DNA of 64,000 nt from Haloplanus salinus. Lineage in GTDB: Archaea > Halobacteriota > Halobacteria > Halobacteriales > Haloferacaceae. Positions 51,089-59,201 of the stretch are shown here, piece by piece (positions within the stretch are counted from its first letter, which is position 1; every line of letters starts with the position of its first letter). The notes under the pieces were generated by a model. The model had not been told where the DNA came from. It made no database searches and worked only from the letters and a program-made list of their open reading frames with translations. The position numbers and the translations under genes were made by a program. Location of the stretch: NCBI RefSeq assembly GCF_003336245.1, contig NZ_QPHM01000001.1, forward strand, positions 806,001 through 870,000, in the 5' to 3' direction.

Positions 51089-52608
51089 ACGTTGGGGAGG
51101 ACGTCGCTGAACGGCGAGGCACGGGCGTCACGGGCGGCTGCCTCGGCGGCGTGTTCGCCGCTGATGACGGCCATCGGGAGGCCGACGCCGGGTGACGTGA
51201 ACGCGCCGGCGTAGTAGAGGTTTTCCACCCCCGGCGCGTGGTGTGCAGGGCGCAGCGGCCCGGTCTGATCGAGCGTGTGTGCGAGGCCGAGGGCGGTCCC
51301 GCCGGGGGTCCGGTAGCGGTCGGCGAACTCGGAGACACAGGCCGATCGCTCGGCGACGATCCGATCGCGCAGGTCGACGCCCGTCGTCGCCGCGAGGTCC
51401 GCGAGGACCGCCTCGCGGAACTCGGCGACGCGGTCCGGATCGTCGTCCAAGCCGGGCGCGAGGGGGACGAGGACGACGACGGCGTGGTGCCCGTCCGGAG
51501 CCACAGTCTCGTCGGTCCGGGAGGCGACGGAGAGGTAGTACGCGGGGTTTTCTGGCCAGGCCGGATCGTCGAAGATCCGCTCGAAGTGGGGGTCCCAGTC
51601 CATCGGGAAGACGAGCGTGTGGTGGGCCAGCGGGTCGACGTCGCCCTCGACGCCGAGATACAGCATGAGCGCGGACGGCCCGTAGGTGAGCGACTCCCAG
51701 TAGTCGGCCGAGCGCCCCCGGCCGTCGGGGAGCAGGTCGCACTCGACGTGGGCCGGGTTCGCGTTCGCGACGACACGGTCCGCGAACTGGGCGTGCCCGT
51801 CGCCGCCGACCACGCGTAGCCCACCGTCGACGGGCACGAGGTCGGTTACCTCGTCGCCCGTTCGGTACGTGACCCCGAGTTCGCGCCCGAGGTCGGCGAG
51901 CGCTTCGACGAGCGCGTACATGCCGCCCTCGGGGTAGTAGACGCCGCGCTCGAAGTCGACGTGTGCCATCAGGTTGTACAGCGACGGGGCGTCGTGGGGC
52001 GAGCTACCGAGGAAGACGAGGGTGTACTGGAGGAGCTGCTGGAGCTTCGGCTCGTCGAAGTACCCCTCGACGTAGCCCTGCATCGACCCGAGGTGGGTGA
52101 GCGCCGGTGCCGCCCGGACGATGCTGGGGTCGATCAGGTCGCGAAGCCGGGAGCGGTCGGCGTAGACGAACCGCTCCATGCCGAGTTCGTACGTTCGCCG
52201 CGCCGTTTCGAGGTAGTCGTCCAGCGCGTCGGCGGCGCCGGCTTCGTAGGACTCGAACGCGCGCCGTACCTGGTCGAGGTCGGGCGTCACGTCGACCCGG
52301 TCGCCGTCCTTCCAGAACACTCGATACTGGGGGTCGAGGCGTTCGATCGCGTAGTAGTCGCTCGACTCGCGGCCGAAGTGGCCGAAAAAGCGGTCGAACG
52401 TCTCGGGCATCATGTACCACGATGGGCCGGTGTCGAAGGTGAACTCCCCGACCTCGAGTCGGTTGGTGACGCCGCCGAGCGTGTCGTTCCGTTCTACGAC
52501 GGTCACCGTCGCGCCGGCGTCGGCGAGATAGCAGGCCGCGGTGAGGCCCGCGACGCCGCCGCCGACGACGGCGACCGTCTCGTCGGTGAGTGGAGTGTCG
52601 TCGATCAT
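51085..52608 (-). CDS. crtI: CrtI-type phytoene desaturase/dehydrogenase
   Basis: A 507-residue FAD enzyme converting phytoene to lycopene. Seen: dinucleotide-binding VAVVGGGVAGLTAACYLADA (residues 12-31), TVVERNDTLGGVTNRLEVGE, FDTGPSWYMMPETFDRFF, and the C-terminal FAD signature YYAGAFTSPGVGLPMAVISG. Membrane-associated. It lies between blh (49-nt gap upstream) and bat (4-nt overlap), so retinal-precursor synthesis, cleavage and regulation are co-transcribed. Haloarchaea often carry several CrtI paralogues for bacterioruberin synthesis, so the exact substrate is inferred. Confidence 0.92.
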   Translation of the reverse strand: MIDDTPLTDETVAVVGGGVAGLTAACYLADAGATVTVVERNDTLGGVTNRLEVGEFTFDTGPSWYMMPETFDRFFGHFGRESSDYYAIERLDPQYRVFWKDGDRVDVTPDLDQVRRAFESYEAGAADALDDYLETARRTYELGMERFVYADRSRLRDLIDPSIVRAAPALTHLGSMQGYVEGYFDEPKLQQLLQYTLVFLGSSPHDAPSLYNLMAHVDFERGVYYPEGGMYALVEALADLGRELGVTYRTGDEVTDLVPVDGGLRVVGGDGHAQFADRVVANANPAHVECDLLPDGRGRSADYWESLTYGPSALMLYLGVEGDVDPLAHHTLVFPMDWDPHFERIFDDPAWPENPAYYLSVASRTDETVAPDGHHAVVVLVPLAPGLDDDPDRVAEFREAVLADLAATTGVDLRDRIVAERSACVSEFADRYRTPGGTALGLAHTLDQTGPLRPAHHAPGVENLYYAGAFTSPGVGLPMAVISGEHAAEAAARDARASPFSDVLPNV

Positions 52609-52657
52609 GGGAGGTAGTGTCGCCTCGGTCGGAAGCCGTTACGCCGAACGAGCGGAC

Positions 52658-53731
52658 TCATGGCACGTACCAGATACCCCGCTCGCGGTCCAGCCACGCG
52701 CCGACGACGACGTGGGGGAGGGCAATGATGCTGATGAAGATGCTCCAGAACGCCACCAACCCGACGAGGAGGCCGGCACCCCCGAGCGGTCGGGGTGAGA
52801 CGGCCCACAGGCCGGCAGCGAGGCCGAACGTCGCGAGGCTCCCCACGACGAGAACGCCCCACGAGGCCAGCGCCACCCGTTTGGGGTCGCTCGAATCGAA
52901 CGCGTCTAACAGCCCCGCGTTCGCCTCCGGGTCGATGGCGTCGTTGACCGCCGTGGTCCGGGCGACCTGTCTGGCGGAGTACCACAACGGGAAGTAGAGC
53001 CCGACGGCGATCACGACGGGGACGACGGCGAAGTAGACCACGAGCAGGAGGGTCTCGGCGGCGTCGGCGCGGAAGGAGCCGGTGTGAGAGGCGTTCCGGT
53101 AGCCGAGACCGAGGTGAGCGACCAGAACCGCGCCGTAGCCGGCGCCGATGAGGAGGCGCCGGGTCCCCAGGTCGCCCGCGACGCCCGCGAGCGCGCCCGG
53201 TTCGAAGATGTTCACCATGATGGTGCTGAACGCGTAGAACGTCTCCGGCCAGAACACCATCGGGACTGCCATCACCGCGCCACCGCGGGCGGCCGCGGCG
53301 AGCCACCGCTGGGGCCGCGAGCGCAGGTGGTCGGTGCCGTACAGCGCATCCATCGCGTGGACGTCGCCGAAGCCACCCTTTGCCACCGCGACGCCCACCG
53401 CGAGGGCTAAGCCGGCCACGGGGGCGACGAAGAGCAGCCCGGCAAACAGGGAGATGCCGACGAGATACGCGCCGACGTACCGTCCCTGAAACGTCGTCGC
53501 GCGCCGGCGCAGGTTCTCGAAGTGTTCGTAGCCGCCGTGTGGCAGGTTCATCGCCACCATCCCGAGGAGGTAGACGCCGGCCTGTATCCGGAGCGGGATC
53601 CGCAGGTCGGCGACCCGAATCGCGGCAAACCCCACGACGAGGGCGAGAAGCGCCGTCCGCGAGACGGTGAGCGGGACGCTGTCGGCGGCGTCCACGAGAC
53701 GTCGCGACGTACCGATTTGGGATTCGGTCAT
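52658..53731 (-). CDS. blh: Brp/Blh family beta-carotene 15,15'-dioxygenase
   Basis: A 357-residue integral membrane enzyme cleaving beta-carotene into two retinals. Seen: the iron-His motifs MNLPHGGYEHFENLRRRATT (His pair, about residue 65), KGGFGDVHAMDALYG, and ALPHVVVGAWLDRERGIWYV at the C-terminus, with about eight helices. The start MTESQIGTSRRLVDAADS is preferred because the sequence before it is not protein-like. A TATA-like TTTTAATG (about 53763) and a UAS (53773-53787) lie directly upstream in the right order. First gene of blh-crtI-bat. Confidence 0.94.
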   Translation of the reverse strand: MTESQIGTSRRLVDAADSVPLTVSRTALLALVVGFAAIRVADLRIPLRIQAGVYLLGMVAMNLPHGGYEHFENLRRRATTFQGRYVGAYLVGISLFAGLLFVAPVAGLALAVGVAVAKGGFGDVHAMDALYGTDHLRSRPQRWLAAAARGGAVMAVPMVFWPETFYAFSTIMVNIFEPGALAGVAGDLGTRRLLIGAGYGAVLVAHLGLGYRNASHTGSFRADAAETLLLVVYFAVVPVVIAVGLYFPLWYSARQVARTTAVNDAIDPEANAGLLDAFDSSDPKRVALASWGVLVVGSLATFGLAAGLWAVSPRPLGGAGLLVGLVAFWSIFISIIALPHVVVGAWLDRERGIWYVP

Positions 53732-53772
53732 GTGACGATTCGGCGTACGTCCCACCGGGGCATTAAAACGAA

Positions 53773-53787
53773 CCCGAATTGATTGGG
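53773..53787. promoter_or_regulatory. Putative Bat-type UAS upstream of blh
   Basis: CCCGAATTGATTGGG, nCC-N7-TTnG, followed leftward by the TATA-like TTTTAATG and then the blh start 42 nt away. The clearest UAS-TATA arrangement in the set. Confidence 0.65.
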
Positions 53788-53846
53788 TATGGGGTGCGTC
53801 GACAGTGAAGGAACGTTTAACAGACGGGACCGCATTGCTCCGCTCA

Positions 53847-54029
53847 GTGCCGATTACCGAACTGCCGTGTCCACAGTGTGGCTCCGAGGTCAAGATGGGA
53901 CTGCCCCGGGGCGCGACGGTGAAGTCAGTCACTGCGGCGGAGCGGGCGGAGCCGGCGGCGCCGAGGCGGAAGATGCGGTCGCTCGTCTGTCACAACGACC
54001 ACGAACTCCACGTCGTGTTCGAGTGGTGA
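53847..54029 (+). CDS. brz: Brz: bacteriorhodopsin-regulating zinc-finger protein
   Basis: A 60-residue small protein VPITELPCPQCGSEVKMGLP with Cys-x2-Cys and a second half SLVCHNDHELHVVFEW supplying the remaining zinc ligands. Size, N-terminus and position just upstream of bop match Brz of Halobacterium, known to be needed for full bop induction. The GTG at 53847 lies about 28 nt after a TATA-like GTTTAAC (53814-53820), so a leaderless start is favoured over the in-frame GTG 14 codons earlier. Divergent from blh. Confidence 0.85.
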   Translation: MPITELPCPQCGSEVKMGLPRGATVKSVTAAERAEPAAPRRKMRSLVCHNDHELHVVFEW

Positions 54030-54125
54030 GTTTGACCACGGGTCCGGTTGCCGAAATCGTTTGGGGAGCGGAGGGACTCGAGCGTTCGGATCGGTGGATG
54101 TGACCGATCGACGGGGGTGATCGAC

Positions 54126-54139
54126 ACCGCACAGATTGG
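54126..54139. promoter_or_regulatory. Putative Bat-type UAS upstream of bop
   Basis: ACCGCACAGATTGG, matching ACC...TTnG, 41 nt before the bop ATG at 54180. A GTTAC box (54148-54152) sits between. A weaker candidate GCCGAAATCGTTTG is at 54050-54063. Confidence 0.65.
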
Positions 54140-54179
54140 GCTGCGGAGTTACACCCCTCCGAGCGATAGCAGATATTGC

Positions 54180-54971
54180 ATGTCAGGAGCACTGTCGACG
54201 ATGTCGAACGTGGCATTGCAGATGGGACAGATCACGTCCCGGCCGGAGTGGATCTGGCTGGCGCTCGGGACGGCGCTGATGGGCCTCGGCACCCTGTACT
54301 TCATGGTGCGCGGCATGGGCGTCGAGGACCCCGAAGCGAAGAAGTTCTACGCGATCACGACGCTGGTTCCGGCGATCGCGTTCACGATGTACCTCTCGAT
54401 GCTGCTTGGGTACGGCGTGACGATGGTGCCGTTCGGCGGCGAAGAGCACCCGATCTACTGGGCCCGGTACGCCGACTGGCTGTTCACGACCCCGCTCCTG
54501 TTGCTCGACCTCGCGCTGTTGGTCGACGCTGACCGCGGGACCATCCTGGCGCTGGTCGGCGCGGACGGCATCATGATCGGCACCGGCCTCATCGGCGCCC
54601 TGACGCAGGTGTACCAGTTCCGCTTCGTCTGGTGGGCCGTCAGCACGGCAGCGATGCTGTACATCCTGTACGTGCTGTTCTTCGGCTTCACCCAGAAGGC
54701 AAGCGAGATGCAAGAGGACGTCGCCTCGACGTTCAAGGTCCTGCGGAACCTCACCATCGTGCTCTGGTCGGCCTACCCGGTCGTGTGGCTGGTCGGCTCC
54801 GAGGGCGTGGGTATCGTCCCGCTCGGCGTCGAGACCCTGCTGTTCATGGTTCTCGACGTGAGTGCGAAGGTCGGGTTCGGCCTCCTCCTGCTCCGTAGCC
54901 GCGCCATCTTCGGCGAGACGACGGCCCCCGAGCCGTCCGCCGGCGAGGGCGCCACGGCCGCGGGCGACTGA
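54180..54971 (+). CDS. bop: Bacteriorhodopsin (proton pump)
   Basis: A 263-residue light-driven proton pump. N-terminal pre-sequence (MSGALSTMSNVALQMGQITS), then seven helices. Helix C is ARYADWLFTTPLLLLDLALL, with D85, T89 and D96 equivalents all present (the DTD pump signature). Helix G is LLFMVLDVSAKVGFGLLLLR, with Ala before the retinal Lys as in bacteriorhodopsin. The C-terminal tail is acidic and disordered. Start: the ATG at 54180; a second ATG at 54201 is possible. Downstream, T6 at 54989-54994 looks like the transcription terminator. Flanked by brz, the blh-crtI-bat operon and a small membrane gene. Confidence 0.97.
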   Translation: MSGALSTMSNVALQMGQITSRPEWIWLALGTALMGLGTLYFMVRGMGVEDPEAKKFYAITTLVPAIAFTMYLSMLLGYGVTMVPFGGEEHPIYWARYADWLFTTPLLLLDLALLVDADRGTILALVGADGIMIGTGLIGALTQVYQFRFVWWAVSTAAMLYILYVLFFGFTQKASEMQEDVASTFKVLRNLTIVLWSAYPVVWLVGSEGVGIVPLGVETLLFMVLDVSAKVGFGLLLLRSRAIFGETTAPEPSAGEGATAAGD

Positions 54972-54988
54972 CCGACGAACCGGATCGA

Positions 54989-54994
54989 TTTTTT
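54989..54994 (+). terminator. T-run terminator after bop
   Basis: Six consecutive T residues 18 nt after the bop stop, in an otherwise G+C-rich stretch. Archaeal terminators are short T-runs without a required hairpin. Confidence 0.5.
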
Positions 54995-55027
54995 GAAACC
55001 GACACGACGAACGGAGCGAGATACGTG

Positions 55028-55258
55028 ATGGTATCCGGCGCCGACGAACCCAGTTATCCCGCGTCGCTGAACGTGCGCGCCGTCGTCGCCTTCGTCGCGG
55101 CGGCAGGACTGGGGATGGTGACGCTGTTCGCGCTGCCGACGCTCCGATCGACGGGGCTCACCTTCCGCGAGGCGTTTCTCATCGTCGGCGTCGTCGAGTT
55201 CGGCGCCGCAGTCGTGGCCGGCGCCGCCGCGATGAACTTCTACACCGGACCGGACTGA
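55028..55258 (+). CDS. Small membrane protein downstream of bop
   Basis: A 76-residue protein MVSGADEPSYPASLNVRAVV with two helices (about 17-36 and 46-66) and a short C-terminus MNFYTGPD. It follows bop on the same strand by 56 nt, after the T-run. Other haloarchaea have small bop-linked membrane genes at this place, but I cannot assign it to a named one. Confidence 0.6.
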   Translation: MVSGADEPSYPASLNVRAVVAFVAAAGLGMVTLFALPTLRSTGLTFREAFLIVGVVEFGAAVVAGAAAMNFYTGPD

Positions 55259-55274
55259 CGGTCCGTGGTCGCGG

Positions 55275-55604
55275 TCAGTCCACCGGCCCCTCGGGGAGTG
55301 GATCGACGCGAAACACGTAGTCGTCGTAGACGCCGTCCAGATTCGTCGGGCTCTCCTCGTCGGTGTGGGCACGGCAGAGAAACGCCTCCGCGGTGACGGC
55401 GCCGTGGCCGGTCTCCTCCTGGTAGCGTTCGCGAACGACGAACGACGCGGGTTCGTTGCACCCGCGGCGGTGACACGTGATCGGCCGTTCGTCGGGCGGT
55501 TCGACCTCGTCACCCCGTTCGAGCGCTTCGTCGACGTCCCGTCGTCGCTGGCGCTTCGACTCGTGGTGGGCTTGCTCCTCTCGCCCCGCTTTCGTGTCGG
55601 GCAT
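55275..55604 (-). CDS. Hypothetical Cys/His-containing acidic protein
   Basis: A 109-residue soluble protein. The basic N-terminus (ESKRQRRRDVDEALERG) is followed by a possible metal site ITCHRRGCNEPASFVVRERY and later EAFLCRAHTDEE, i.e. C-x4-C and C-x2-H spacing like a small zinc knuckle. Convergent with the bop-linked small gene. No family recognised. Confidence 0.65.
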   Translation of the reverse strand: MPDTKAGREEQAHHESKRQRRRDVDEALERGDEVEPPDERPITCHRRGCNEPASFVVRERYQEETGHGAVTAEAFLCRAHTDEESPTNLDGVYDDYVFRVDPLPEGPVD

Positions 55605-55646
55605 CGTACCCTCTAGCGCGAGGAACGTAATAACGATACGGTAGGA

Positions 55647-56360
55647 CTACTCCTCCAGACTCGGATGCGTCGGCTGCTCGGAGGGGTGCGCCGCCGCGAA
55701 CCGCTCGCGCATCAGCTCTCGGGCGGCGTCCTCTCGACGGCGACGCTCGGCGTCGTCGAGTTCCTCACACCCCGGCGGCAGGTCCCGACCGCGGTCGGTG
55801 AAGTAGCCGTCGGGGGTGACCCAGTCGTGGTAGAAGGGGGTGTCGGCGTCCTCCAAGAGCGTCACCGCCACCTCCGCGCCGTGGCCGGCGCTCACGATGG
55901 CCTGATGTGGCTTGCCGGCGAGGCGGCCCGCGGCGTATAGCCCGGATACGGTCGTCCGTCCCCGCTCGTCGACGGCGACGAACGGTTTCCCGCGGTCGAC
56001 GATCTCGACGCCGCCGGGGAGGTAGTCGACGGCGTTTTTCGTGGCGGCGATCACCCGATCGGCGCGGTAGCGGTCGCCGGCCGCCGTCTCGGCGGTGAAC
56101 GCGTCGTCGTCGCGGCCGAGTCGCACTACCTCACCCACGCGGCGCTCGGCGTCCGCCCGGTCGACGCCTTCGGCCAGCAGTTCGAGCAGCAGACGGGCGT
56201 TGACGCCGGCGGGAAAGCCGGGGTAGTTCTCTAAGTGGGCGTTCCGTCGGAGGATGGAGTCGTCCGAATCGAGAACGAGCGTCTCGAAGTCGGCGCGGGC
56301 GGTGAACGTCGCGGCGGACAGGCCGGCGACGCCGCCGCCGACGATCATGACGTCGTGCAT
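55647..56360 (-). CDS. Thioredoxin-reductase-like FAD oxidoreductase lacking the redox Cys pair
   Basis: A 237-residue flavoprotein-like protein. Seen: the Rossmann motif MHDVMIVGGGVAGLSAATFT, NAHLENYPGFPAGV as in TrxR, and SGLYAAGRLAGKPHQAIVSA with the second FAD motif (GD replaced by GR). It is short (usual about 310) because the NADPH-binding domain with CxxC is absent; the tail is Glu/Arg-rich. A substrate cannot be named. 229 nt downstream of the AbrB-PhoU gene, likely a separate unit. Confidence 0.8.
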   Translation of the reverse strand: MHDVMIVGGGVAGLSAATFTARADFETLVLDSDDSILRRNAHLENYPGFPAGVNARLLLELLAEGVDRADAERRVGEVVRLGRDDDAFTAETAAGDRYRADRVIAATKNAVDYLPGGVEIVDRGKPFVAVDERGRTTVSGLYAAGRLAGKPHQAIVSAGHGAEVAVTLLEDADTPFYHDWVTPDGYFTDRGRDLPPGCEELDDAERRRREDAARELMRERFAAAHPSEQPTHPSLEE

Positions 56361-56589
56361 ACGCGGGGACACGCGACCGGCGTATTTGTCGGCGTCGGCT
56401 CGCGACACCGCTATACCGTGTGGCGCCGTACTACACCGAACGGAGGACGTGTTCGTCGGGAGCCTCACGTCGTCGCCGGTCCACGCCGTCGACGGCGATG
56501 CCACGCGTCGGGAGGCGCGGCGCTGCTCGTCGATCACGACGTCGGCTCCGCCGTCGTCGTGGACGACGGGCGTCTCGACGGTGCGGTAG

Positions 56590-57597
56590 CTACGCCCCGG
56601 CCCGGAGGCTCGCCCGAAGCGCGACGCGGGCGATGTTGCCGCCACAGTCGGCGGTTCGAACGACGCTCGAGAGGACGCGAGCGCAGGCACACGCGCCGGG
56701 AGGCGACGCCTCGACGAGCGCTTGGTCGAGCGCGCGGGCGTCGTCGGCCAGCCGATCCCGTCGATCCAGCGCCGCGTGTGCCCGCTCCGCCGACGGGTCG
56801 AGGGCGGCCGTCGTCGCCGTCTCGACGACCTCCCGGGCCGCTTCGGCGAGGGCGGCGAGTTCGGCGAACAGGTCGTCGGACAGCGCCGTGCGGGCGGCGA
56901 GCGAGCCGATCCGGACGGCGTGGTCCGCGACCCGTTCGAGCTGGCGCGCCACGAGCAGGGCGTCGAACAGTTCCGGGCGGCCCACGGCGAGGGCGTCCAC
57001 CTCCTCGAAGTCGACGAGCGAGCGGTTGGCGTAGCGAGCGAGCATCCCGAACAGCCGGTCGGCCTCGTCGTCGCGTTCGTCGAGTGGGTCGGCCGGCGCC
57101 TCGGCCGCGCCGCCGCGAGCCACGCGCTCGATGGCGGCCCGGTGCATCGAGAGCGCGGTGAACTGGAGTTGGATGACGGACTGTCGGATCGACACCTCGC
57201 CGGCGTCGAGCAGGTTCTCCACGGTGATCCGCTCGTCAGTCTCCTCGACGATCGATAGGCCGACCATGGTCCGAACCAGGTTGCGGGCGGCCCGTCGCTC
57301 GTCGGCAGCCAGTTTCTCGCCGTCGGGGGAAAGGAGCGTGACGGCGTCGTAGCCGGCGGCGTAGGCGGCACGGAGGGTCCGCGTCACGGCGTCCGTGGAC
57401 GCCGACGGCAGGGTGACCGTCGTCGTTGCGAGCGGACCGCCGTCCCGAGCCGCGCTCCGGACGACGAGCGAACCGTCCGTGTGGGGGTAGATGTGGATCG
57501 GCATCCCCGCTTCGAGGTGGTGATCCCGCGCCCACTCCTTCGGAATCGACACCGAGTACGTCGAGCCGCCGACTTTCTGGAGTTTTCGCGTCTCCAT
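56590..57597 (-). CDS. AbrB-PhoU domain phosphate regulator
   Basis: A 335-residue protein. The N-terminal AbrB/SpoVT-like DNA-binding domain (RKLQKVGGSTYSVSIPKEWA and HHLEAGMPIHIY, residues 3-50) is followed by PhoU-type three-helix bundles (about 100-320, with VARQLERVADHAVRIGSLAA). It likely represses or tunes the pst operon in response to phosphate. The METRKLQKVG start is preferred to an ATG seven codons earlier. It begins 1 nt after the phoU stop. Haloarchaeal operons often end with this fused regulator. Confidence 0.88.
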   Translation of the reverse strand: METRKLQKVGGSTYSVSIPKEWARDHHLEAGMPIHIYPHTDGSLVVRSAARDGGPLATTTVTLPSASTDAVTRTLRAAYAAGYDAVTLLSPDGEKLAADERRAARNLVRTMVGLSIVEETDERITVENLLDAGEVSIRQSVIQLQFTALSMHRAAIERVARGGAAEAPADPLDERDDEADRLFGMLARYANRSLVDFEEVDALAVGRPELFDALLVARQLERVADHAVRIGSLAARTALSDDLFAELAALAEAAREVVETATTAALDPSAERAHAALDRRDRLADDARALDQALVEASPPGACACARVLSSVVRTADCGGNIARVALRASLRAGA

Positions 57598-57598
57598 A

Positions 57599-58273
57599 TT
57601 AGACGAGTTGCGGGTCACTCTCGACCATGTAGAGGGTACGAGCGGCGATGTTGACCGCGTGATCGCCGACGCGTTCGAGGTCGCGGATCACGAGCAGGAG
57701 CCGCGACACGTCGTCCAGTAGCTCCTCGACCGCCCAGGAGTCCCCATCGTCGACCTCGCGTTCGATCAGATCCCGAACTACGCGCTCGCTCGCGTGCTGG
57801 CACAGCGCGTCGAGTTCGTCGTCGCGTGCCGCGATCTCCCGACACAGGGGCGCGTCGTCGGTCCGATAGGCGTCCATCGCGTCGTCGAGCATCGAGCGCG
57901 CACGGTCGCCGATGGCCGAGAGGTCCACCTCCTCGAACCGCTTGCGATCCGCCGCGAGCGTGTACTGGGCGAGGTTCACCGCCAAGTCGCCGATCCGTTC
58001 GAGGTCGGTCACGATCTTGAACGACGAAGCGACGAAGCGGAGGTCGCCCGCGACGGGCTGTTGGCGGGCGAACAGCTGGATGCACGTCGATTCGAGGTCC
58101 AGGTATCGGCGGTCGACCGCGTCGTCCGCGCCGGCCACCTCGCGGGCGGCCACCTCGTCGACCGTCTCGAGCGCCGTCAGCGCACGGCCGAGGCGGTCGG
58201 CGACGAGCGCGCCCATGTCGACCACCTCGGCACGGAGGTCGGCGAGCGACGCCTGGTACTCCTCTCGGGTCAC
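57599..58273 (-). CDS. phoU: PhoU phosphate-uptake regulator
   Basis: A 224-residue all-helical cytoplasmic protein with two repeated PhoU bundles. Seen: YLDLESTCIQLFARQQPVAG, FKIVTDLERIGDLAVNLAQY and VIRDLERVGDHAVNIAARTL (metal-binding E/D-x3-D pattern in each repeat). It interacts with PstB to limit uptake. 2 nt after pstB and 1 nt before the AbrB-PhoU gene, so tightly operonic. Confidence 0.94.
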   Translation of the reverse strand: MTREEYQASLADLRAEVVDMGALVADRLGRALTALETVDEVAAREVAGADDAVDRRYLDLESTCIQLFARQQPVAGDLRFVASSFKIVTDLERIGDLAVNLAQYTLAADRKRFEEVDLSAIGDRARSMLDDAMDAYRTDDAPLCREIAARDDELDALCQHASERVVRDLIEREVDDGDSWAVEELLDDVSRLLLVIRDLERVGDHAVNIAARTLYMVESDPQLV

Positions 58274-58275
58274 GA

Positions 58276-59199
58276 TTACCCGAACTTACCCGAAATGTAG
58301 TCTTCGACGCGCTGACTCCGCGGATCCTCGAATATCTGGTCGGTGTCACCGTATTCGACGAGTTTGCCGCCGGTGAGGAAGACGGCCGTCTGGTCCGAGA
58401 TGCGGGCCGCTTGCTGCATATTGTGGGTGACGATCACGACCGTATACTCCTCCGCGAGGTCGCTGATCAGGTCCTCGATCTTTGCGGTGGCGATGGGGTC
58501 GAGCGCCGACGCCGGCTCGTCCATCAGGATGACCTCGGGGTCGACTGACAGACACCGGGCGATACAGAGCCGCTGTTGCTGACCGCCGGAGAGGCCGAGG
58601 GCGTTGTCGTCGAGGCGATCGTGTACCTCGTCCCAGAGCGCGGCCTGTTTGAGCGACCGCTCGACGAGTTCACGCTCCGCCTCGCTCTCGTCACGGCCGA
58701 GCAGCCGCGCCAACAGTCCGGTCTCGATGTCGCCGTGCTTTCGTGGACCGTACGAGATGTTGTCCCGGATCGACTTCGGGAACGGGTTCGGCGACTGAAA
58801 CACCATCCCGACTCGCTTGCGCAGTTCGACCAGATTGATACCGTCCTGATAGATCTCCTTGCCGTCGAGCCGGACCGAGCCGTCGACGCGAGCGGCGTTG
58901 ATACGGTCGTTCATCCGGTTGAGACAGCGGAGGTAGGTCGATTTCCCACAGCCCGAGGGACCGATGAGCGCGGTGACGCTCTTCTCCGGAATCTCCATCG
59001 AGACGTGCTTCAGGGCGTGGTCGTCGCCGTAGTAGACGTCGAGATCCTCGGCGGCCATCTTCGCCTGCCCCTGGAAGTCGTACTCGACCCACTCGTCTTT
59101 GGTCTCTTCGACCGTTTCGCCGCTCGTGGTTTCGAGCGGCTGATCGCTTCCGGTCGTCCTGGTCTCCGTCTGGCTCCGCGTCTGTTGTGAGTCGCTCAT
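58276..59199 (-). CDS. pstB: Phosphate ABC transporter ATP-binding protein
   Basis: A 307-residue ABC ATPase. Seen: Walker [21 protein letters not shown], the Q-loop [20 protein letters not shown], signature [15 protein letters not shown], Walker [15 protein letters not shown] and the H-loop [20 protein letters not shown] is a PstB hallmark. It has a 45-residue Gln/Thr/Glu-rich N-terminal extension before the core. It begins 2 nt after the pstA stop. Confidence 0.97.
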   Translation of the reverse strand: MSDSQQTRSQTETRTTGSDQPLETTSGETVEETKDEWVEYDFQGQAKMAAEDLDVYYGDDHALKHVSMEIPEKSVTALIGPSGCGKSTYLRCLNRMNDRINAARVDGSVRLDGKEIYQDGINLVELRKRVGMVFQSPNPFPKSIRDNISYGPRKHGDIETGLLARLLGRDESEAERELVERSLKQAALWDEVHDRLDDNALGLSGGQQQRLCIARCLSVDPEVILMDEPASALDPIATAKIEDLISDLAEEYTVVIVTHNMQQAARISDQTAVFLTGGKLVEYGDTDQIFEDPRSQRVEDYISGKFG

Positions 59200-59201
59200 T
59201 G

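Noticed and set aside
55647-57371. 574-codon leftward frame as one protein
   Set aside because: Only its C-terminal part from the ATG at 56360 is a flavoprotein; the upstream part is a shadow of the AbrB-PhoU gene.
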